Positions 5,605 through 9,596 of a DNA stretch of 9,596 bases are shown one piece after another. Numbering within the stretch: the stretch's first letter is position 1; the number at the start of each line of letters is the position of its first letter. The notes beneath the pieces are model-generated. The model searched no databases. It worked only from the letters and a program-made list of their open reading frames with translations, and was not told the DNA's origin. The stretch is from an uncultured Pirellulales bacterium (GTDB lineage: Bacteria; Planctomycetota; Planctomycetia; Pirellulales; Lacipirellulaceae): positions 1-9,596 of the forward strand of contig CAMYJY010000212.1 of assembly GCA_947258835.1 (NCBI GenBank), written 5' to 3'. Both the position numbers and the translations under genes were made by a program.

Positions 5605-5619
5605 GCACGCCTCGCGTGC
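5605..5619. other. Short hairpin between the TPR gene and rpsT
   Basis: GCACGC and GCGTGC form a perfect 6-bp stem around a CTC loop in the 63-base gap between the TPR stop and the rpsT start. No T run follows on the minus strand, so it is not a typical intrinsic terminator. It could be an RNA structure in the rpsT leader or a processing site, but it is short enough to be chance. Confidence 0.3.
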
Positions 5620-5633
5620 ACGTATTTGCAGAA

Positions 5634-6080
5634 CTACTCATCTTCGCGGATTTGGGCCAGTTTGTCCAGCCGGTCGGCCACATCTCGGTAGCCATAATTC
5701 AGGCCTGCCAGGCGGCTCAAATACCGCTCCGCCAGGTCCAAGTCCCGCAGCCCGGTGGCCAGCACGCCGGCCCGGTACAAGGCCAACAGCCCCACCTCGG
5801 AGTCCTGCTCGGCACAGGCCTCGATGGCCTGCTGGTAATGCGACAGGGACAGTTTGTACTGCTTGATTTTCTGAAAACACTCCCCCAGCTCCAGCAGTAC
5901 GCTGGCCTGCCGCTGAGGATCCCCCCGGGAGGCCTGCAGGCAGGGGATGGCCTCTTTGATTTTGCCCGCCCGTTTCAGCCGCAGGCCGAGTTCGTACTGC
6001 AATTTAAGGTTTTCCGGGGCCCGCTGGGAACGGGCCGCAAAGATCCGGTCTGATTGGCCTGCTGACGCAACTGCGTCCAT
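5634..6080 (-). CDS. TPR protein, C-terminal part (frame-shifted from its N-terminal part)
   Basis: This 148-residue frame is the downstream half of a tetratricopeptide repeat protein. From about residue 11 it reads as the direct continuation of the upstream frame: DRIFAARSQRAPENLKLQYE, then LGLRLKRAGKIKEAIPCLQ, LLELGECFQKIKQYKLSLSHY and the ending LDKLAQIREDE. These blocks look like the conserved ending of a planctomycete TPR family. Residues 1-10 are translated from the region where the upstream frame is still the right one, so the ATG at 6080 is probably not a true start. Together the two parts would make about 491 residues. TPR repeats mediate protein contacts; a specific role is unknown. 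Confidence 0.6.
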   Translation of the reverse strand: MDAVASAGQSDRIFAARSQRAPENLKLQYELGLRLKRAGKIKEAIPCLQASRGDPQRQASVLLELGECFQKIKQYKLSLSHYQQAIEACAEQDSEVGLLALYRAGVLATGLRDLDLAERYLSRLAGLNYGYRDVADRLDKLAQIREDE

Positions 6081-7108
6081 AGCTGGCGATGTTCGTCCGT
6101 CGGCTGCTGCTGGTATTGTCGTTCGGCAATGGTCAACTGCTGCCCCGCCCGCCGTAGCTGGAGATCTTCCTGCCGTTCCAAAATGGTCAGATCCCCACCG
6201 CCCGCCGCCTGCTGTGCCTGGGTGAGCGCGTGGTCTGCCTCGTCGTAGCGGTCGTGATGCAAATGGATGTCGGACAGGCGGAGATAATTTTCGATCTCAG
6301 TAGGGTTCGCCGCGATGGCTGCTGTCAGCTTTTCTTCCGGGGAGAGAGCGGCCTCGCCGGCCTCCGCGGGGGCCGCATCGCGGGCCAATTTGGCAACCGA
6401 AACCTGGGGAGAGTCGTCGGCTGTGCCCGTGAGCGTTTTCTCGTCGTAGCCACCGGCTTGGATCGTTTTTTCCACCGACAGCCGGGACATGGCTTGGCGG
6501 GCTTCTTCGTCTTGGGGATTGGCCTGTTGGACACGCTGCCAGCAGGCAATGGCCTGATCAAATTGTCCCATCTGTTGCAGGGCCAGGCCTGCCTGCCGAT
6601 TGACTTCCGTATGCTGCGGGTCGGTGCTGAGGGCGGAACGGAGATAAAACAGCTGGCACTGCTCGAGCCGTACGGATTGGCAGGCGCTGGCCAACGCCAG
6701 CAGGGTGGGAATGTCCCAAGGATTGAGTGACAACGCCTGGCAGCCGGACTGGAAGGCAGCTGTCCAATCGTTTTTGGCCGCCGCTCTGGTCAGTGCCGAC
6801 CGGGGGCTTTTGATTTTTAGCCCTGCCAGCGTGGCCCCTTTGCGATTGTCTTGGTATTTCTTGTACAGATTGTCAAACAGGGCTTGAATGTAGACCAGAT
6901 TGCCCGGATCTTCGGCCACGCACTGCGAAAATAACTGATTGGCGTAGTCGTGGTCGTTTTTCTCTGCGCACCGTTGGCCGTGCTGAAATAACTTTTGCAA
7001 CCGTTGCCGGCTGGCCGCGGACAGCGGTGAGACGCCATCGCCAACGGGTTGACCGTCAGCAGCGGGCTTGCCTGACGGCGCTGGCGGGGATTGTTGCTTG
7101 GGCTTCAT
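5975..7108 (-). CDS. TPR protein, N-terminal part (disrupted by a -1 frameshift near 6050)
   Basis: The 377-residue product starts with a Pro/Gly-rich tail (1-30) and then carries helical TPR units: LFQHGQRCAEKNDHDYANQLF (about 40-60), the linker FDNLYKKYQDNRKGA (78-92), NDWTAAFQSGCQALSLNPWD (113-132) and MGQFDQAIACWQRVQQANPQ (180-199). A Gln/Glu-rich coiled region (about 300-350) follows. There is no signal peptide, so it is likely cytosolic. Homologous sequence leaves this frame near residue 353 (codon CAG, 6050-6052) and continues in the -1 frame; the tail GSLRPVPSGPRK onward is unlike a TPR protein. No slippery heptamer is visible, so a lost base (real mutation or sequencing error) is likelier than programmed frameshifting. 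It is divergent from cobA-hemD and lies upstream of rpsT. Confidence 0.75.
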   Translation of the reverse strand: MKPKQQSPPAPSGKPAADGQPVGDGVSPLSAASRQRLQKLFQHGQRCAEKNDHDYANQLFSQCVAEDPGNLVYIQALFDNLYKKYQDNRKGATLAGLKIKSPRSALTRAAAKNDWTAAFQSGCQALSLNPWDIPTLLALASACQSVRLEQCQLFYLRSALSTDPQHTEVNRQAGLALQQMGQFDQAIACWQRVQQANPQDEEARQAMSRLSVEKTIQAGGYDEKTLTGTADDSPQVSVAKLARDAAPAEAGEAALSPEEKLTAAIAANPTEIENYLRLSDIHLHHDRYDEADHALTQAQQAAGGGDLTILERQEDLQLRRAGQQLTIAERQYQQQPTDEHRQLWTQLRQQANQTGSLRPVPSGPRKTLNCSTNSACG

Positions 7109-7189
7109 AACGTCTATTCTATAAGTATCTTCCGAGCTGGTACAGCGGGGCGCCGGGACGTGCTGCTGCCCTCGCAGCTACCGTTGATT

Positions 7190-7194
7190 GAAGG
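7190..7194 (+). promoter_or_regulatory. Ribosome binding site deciding the cobA-hemD start
   Basis: GAAGG ends five bases before ATG 7200. This favours 7200 over the in-frame TTG at 7188, which overlaps the site itself. Confidence 0.5.
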
Positions 7195-7199
7195 CCATC

Positions 7200-8708
7200 A
7201 TGACGACAGCGCAAGGCAAGGTGTGTTTGGTGGGAGCCGGTCCTGGTGATCCCGACTTGCTTACGCTGCGGGGCCAGCAGTTGCTCAAGCAGGCAGATGT
7301 CGTATTTTACGATTATTTGGTCAATCCACTGGCCTTGCGTCACGTGGACAGTGCGGCGGAACTGGTGTGCTTGGGAAGTCACACCCAGGGACGGATGCTG
7401 GAGCAGGTGGAAATCAACGCGGAGGTGATTGCCGCCGCCCAGGCGGGAAAGCAGGTCGTGCGTCTCAAGGGGGGCGACCCAGCTGTTTTTGGACGCGTGG
7501 CCGAGGAGATCGCGGCCCTGGAGCAGGTGGGAATTGCCTATGAAGTCGTGCCGGGTGTCACCACCGCCCTGGCGGCGAGCAGCCACGCGGGGATCCCCCT
7601 CACACATCGTGACGTGGCTTCCAGTGTGGCCCTAGTAACGGGCCAAGAGTGTCGCGGCAAACAAGGTCCCGCCCTCGACCTGGAAAACCTGGCCCGTTTT
7701 CCCGGGACGTTGGTGTTTTATATGGGGGTTACCACCGCTCCGGTGTGGTCCACCGAGCTTATCGCCCACGGCAAGCCGGGCGCGACACCCGTGGCCGTGG
7801 TACGCCATTGTTCCCGACCCTCGCAGCAGACCTATGTTACCAGCTTGCAAGAATTGCCCAGACTACTTGAGCGGGAAAAAATTCGGCCGCCCGCCATCAT
7901 CATCGTGGGGGATGTGGTCCACGCGCGGGCAGCAGTGAACGAATTTACCTCACGCCCCTTGTTTGGGCAGACGGTTTTGGTCACGCGGGCGGCACACCAA
8001 AGTGCCGGTCTGATGTTGCGACTAAGTGCCTTGGGCGCGGCGGCTTTGGCCCAGCCAGCCATTGAAACCGGGCCACCCGCTAGCCTGGCTCCTCTGGATG
8101 CAGCGCTGCACGCGCTGGCTGGCTACGACTGGCTCGTCTTCTCCAGCGCCAATGGCGTCCACTTTTTTTTCCAGCGGCTCCGGCAATTAGGTTACGACTT
8201 GCGGCAGCTGGGCACGTGCCGCTTGGCAACCATGGGTCCCGCCACCACGGCCGCTTTGGCAGACTACCATTTGCACCCCGACGTCCAACCCGCTGCCTAC
8301 CGGGCGGAGGCCTTGGCAGCGGAACTAGTTGCGGCGGCGGCGGGAAAGCGGGTGTTGCTCCTCCGCGCCAGTCGTGGCCGCGAGGTCTTGGCGGACACGC
8401 TGTCCGCGGCCGGGATCGCGGTGGAGCAAGTGGTGACCTATGCCAGTCGCGATGTGGAGCAGGCCGCAGCCGAGATTCGTGCCGCTTTGGTGGCCGGTGA
8501 GATTGATTGGATTACGGTCACCAGTTCCGCCATCGCCCGCTCCCTCGTGCGGATGTTTGGCCAGCAATTAACCCAGGCGCGTCTGGCCGCCATCAGTCCC
8601 CTCACCGCCGGGGTCCTGGCAGAGGCCGGCTACCCGCCGGCCGTCACGGCAGATGAGTACACCACCACGGGGTTGGTCCAGGCGGTGGTGGAAGCCCGTG
8701 GGGGCTAA
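7200..8708 (+). CDS. cobA-hemD: Fused uroporphyrinogen III methyltransferase / uroporphyrinogen III synthase
   Basis: The 502-residue protein joins two steps of tetrapyrrole synthesis. The N-terminal part (about 5-245) is a SAM-dependent methyltransferase making precorrin-2, the branch toward siroheme and cobalamin. Its signatures are VGAGPGDPDLLTLRG (11-25), RLKGGDPAVFGR (88-99), VVPGVTTALAASSHAGIPLTHR (117-137) and YMGV (174-177). The C-terminal part (about 255-502) is a HemD-type synthase closing and inverting ring D of hydroxymethylbilane, with the start GQTVLVTRA (256-264), LVFSSANGV (312-320) and VTSSAIARSLV near 443-453. HemD is poorly conserved, so that half rests on position and overall pattern. 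Such fusions are known in Gram-positive and planctomycete genomes. The order in the protein is reversed relative to the pathway order. It is divergent from the TPR gene across a 91-base gap. Confidence 0.92.
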   Translation: MTTAQGKVCLVGAGPGDPDLLTLRGQQLLKQADVVFYDYLVNPLALRHVDSAAELVCLGSHTQGRMLEQVEINAEVIAAAQAGKQVVRLKGGDPAVFGRVAEEIAALEQVGIAYEVVPGVTTALAASSHAGIPLTHRDVASSVALVTGQECRGKQGPALDLENLARFPGTLVFYMGVTTAPVWSTELIAHGKPGATPVAVVRHCSRPSQQTYVTSLQELPRLLEREKIRPPAIIIVGDVVHARAAVNEFTSRPLFGQTVLVTRAAHQSAGLMLRLSALGAAALAQPAIETGPPASLAPLDAALHALAGYDWLVFSSANGVHFFFQRLRQLGYDLRQLGTCRLATMGPATTAALADYHLHPDVQPAAYRAEALAAELVAAAAGKRVLLLRASRGREVLADTLSAAGIAVEQVVTYASRDVEQAAAEIRAALVAGEIDWITVTSSAIARSLVRMFGQQLTQARLAAISPLTAGVLAEAGYPPAVTADEYTTTGLVQAVVEARGG

Positions 8709-8788
8709 GCTGTCCGCTGGTAAAATCGATCGCTTCTGCCGAAAAACCTGCCTGTTTGCATCCTGTCAGTTGGTGAAAAACTGCAGCG

Positions 8789-8803
8789 AAACGTCTGACG
8801 TTT
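8789..8803. promoter_or_regulatory. 15-bp palindrome, possible operator
   Basis: AAACGTCTGACGTTT is a perfect 7-bp inverted repeat around one central base, extended outward by partial symmetry (CTGCAGCG and TGCAG). It lies in the 229-base gap between cobA-hemD and the ribbon-helix-helix gene, about 135 bases before that gene. RHH proteins often bind short symmetric sites near their own genes, so an autoregulatory operator is possible. It could equally be the stem of an RNA hairpin downstream of cobA-hemD. No promoter was clearly recognised in the rest of the gap. Confidence 0.4.
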
Positions 8804-8937
8804 GCAGTAAGGTGTGCCAAGTGGTCGATCTCGTTCTATGAAGGCCGGTCGCGCCGGGCCAGATACCATCAACTTTATACCGGTGAAGCGCGACCCAACG
8901 GAAACCTTTTTATCTATATTTCATTTCAGGACGACCC

Positions 8938-9177
8938 ATGCAACCGAACCAGCAGGCGAAAGTACGGGCAACGATTTACTTACCTCGTGAGGTCTTGGAC
9001 GAGGCACGTGATGCAGCCGTTCATCTGGCCGGTTATCCGGCACGGCTCACGCTGACCCAATTGGCCGAAAATGCCTTGCGGGCCGAATTGCGACGTCTCA
9101 AGGCATTGTACAACCAGGGCCAGGATTTTCCCCGTCGCGACCAAGAGCTCCGCGGTGGTCGGCCCATCGCGGCCTAA
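8938..9177 (+). CDS. Small ribbon-helix-helix DNA-binding protein
   Basis: The 79-residue product has the pattern of a ribbon-helix-helix (CopG/Arc-like) protein: a short basic lead, a strand KVRATIYLP (8-16), helix one (about 17-32), a turn, and helix two TLTQLAENALRAELRRL (38-54). The tail has GQDFPRR and LRGGRPI, a form seen in RHH proteins encoded near plasmid partition or toxin-antitoxin genes. It probably dimerises and binds DNA. No toxin or ParA-type ATPase gene is seen within the window, but the sequence ends 420 bases later. The ATG at 8938 directly opens the conserved part. No clear Shine-Dalgarno sequence is present, though AGGACG lies close upstream. Confidence 0.7.
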   Translation: MQPNQQAKVRATIYLPREVLDEARDAAVHLAGYPARLTLTQLAENALRAELRRLKALYNQGQDFPRRDQELRGGRPIAA

Positions 9178-9270
9178 TGCGGTTCGGCCTGTCTCCCCAG
9201 TTCCACCGTCGACGTCACCGAAGTGGGCAGCAGGCCGCGCGGCAGGAAACGAATTTTTGAGGTCAAGTAA

Positions 9271-9468
9271 GTGAAAAAGCCCCCGATTGAATTATCCAAA
9301 TTAACGGCCAAGTCCGCCAGCTCGCCTGGTACGAACGTGCCCTCCGCGATGGGTCGACACGATCGCCCCAACGATCCGGCCGCCAGCGAATTGCGCGCAC
9401 GCCTGATGAAGATGATCGTCAGCAATGAACAAGCACGGAAGCAGCGGGCGCGTCAAGGAACAAGTTAG
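9271..9468 (+). CDS. Unrecognised 65-residue basic protein
   Basis: I do not recognise this family. A GTG start is preceded by GAGGT at 9259-9263 with a seven-base spacer, a good ribosome binding site. The product begins KKPPIELSKLTAK, has a Ser/Pro-rich disordered middle (15-37), and ends in a charged amphipathic helix, SELRARLMKMIVSNEQARKQRA (39-60). It lies 93 bases downstream of the RHH gene on the same strand, so the two may form a unit. The short length, disordered centre and single helix suggest a binding partner or regulator rather than an enzyme. Confidence 0.5.
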   Translation: MKKPPIELSKLTAKSASSPGTNVPSAMGRHDRPNDPAASELRARLMKMIVSNEQARKQRARQGTS

Positions 9469-9469
9469 C

Positions 9470-9512
9470 CGACAGCAGAGCCCGTCCTGGGCGTGCACCC
9501 GAGGGGCTGTCG
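9470..9512 (+). terminator. Possible stem-loop after the 65-residue gene
   Basis: CGACAGC (9470-9476) can pair with GCTGTCG (9506-9512), enclosing a smaller GCCC/GGGC stem. It starts two bases after the stop codon. Only a weak T-containing stretch (GGTTATTT) follows, so it is a weak candidate terminator. Confidence 0.35.
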
Positions 9513-9520
9513 CTGGTTAT

Positions 9521-9549
9521 TTGATAACGATTAACAGTTTACTTAATGT
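9521..9549 (+). promoter_or_regulatory. Possible promoter near the right edge
   Basis: TTGATA (9521-9526) matches five of six bases of the -35 consensus; 17 bases later TAATGT (9544-9549) matches a -10 box only partly. The segment is unusually A/T-rich for this window. If real it would drive a gene beginning beyond the right edge. From 9550 to 9596 I see nothing identifiable. Confidence 0.25.
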
Positions 9550-9596
9550 GAAAACAGGTACGCCTTGTGCTGGCCGATTTGGGCCGGAAAAGCCCG

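Noticed and set aside
5585..5620. Intrinsic terminator of the TPR gene
   Set aside because: The hairpin is only 6 bp and no T run follows on the minus strand; it is kept only as an unassigned stem.
6030..6060. Programmed -1 frameshifting in the TPR gene
   Set aside because: No X-XXY-YYZ slippery sequence and no obvious downstream pseudoknot are visible; a lost base is simpler.
9174..9425. Minus-strand frame of 83 codons at the right end
   Set aside because: It is antisense to the 65-residue gene, which has a good ribosome binding site; no protein features were seen.

Overview
The window looks like a GC-rich chromosomal segment of a planctomycete, most likely of the Pirellulales type. The best clues are a tetratricopeptide protein whose ending is typical of that phylum, a very small lipoprotein with the planctomycete-type stretch PYPQNDMGPPIVGGRP, a TatC with an unusually large first periplasmic loop, and a fused uroporphyrinogen III methyltransferase/synthase. 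These assignments rest on family recognition by eye; no database was searched.

Layout, left to right. Positions 1-182 are non-coding and full of short repeats. tatC follows on the minus strand (183-1205). A divergent gap separates it from manA on the plus strand (1393-2268), which appears cut short at its 3' end. Next come a small lipoprotein gene (2592-2861), an inverted-repeat element with a triplicated motif (2865-2990), and a translationally coupled pair: an RluB-type pseudouridine synthase (3230-4204) and a PyrK-like Fe-S flavoprotein (4201-5127). rpsT (5295-5570) faces pyrK on the minus strand. Upstream of rpsT on the same strand is a large TPR gene split by a frameshift at about 6050. 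A cobA-hemD fusion (7200-8708) runs divergently from the TPR gene. The right end holds a ribbon-helix-helix protein (8938-9177) and an unrecognised 65-residue protein (9271-9468).

The genes are mostly unrelated housekeeping functions: protein export, sugar phosphate metabolism, rRNA modification, pyrimidine synthesis, ribosome and tetrapyrrole synthesis. The only clear operon-like coupling is rluB-pyrK; the TPR gene and rpsT may also be cotranscribed.

The most striking signal is an interspersed element made of 7-bp units (consensus GAGATGT in the sense of the adjoining gene). Five arms occur in three places: 158-199, 2272-2299 with 2341-2382, and 5125-5152 with 5255-5300. The units keep a fixed order, always ending GAGATAT-TTGATGT toward the element's centre. 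Four different genes (tatC, manA, pyrK, rpsT) end inside or exactly at one of these arms, three of them taking the stop codon itself from the repeat and manA ending at the arm's degenerate edge. In manA the element seems to have replaced or displaced the normal end of the protein, because a plausible ManA C-terminal peptide lies just beyond it in another frame.
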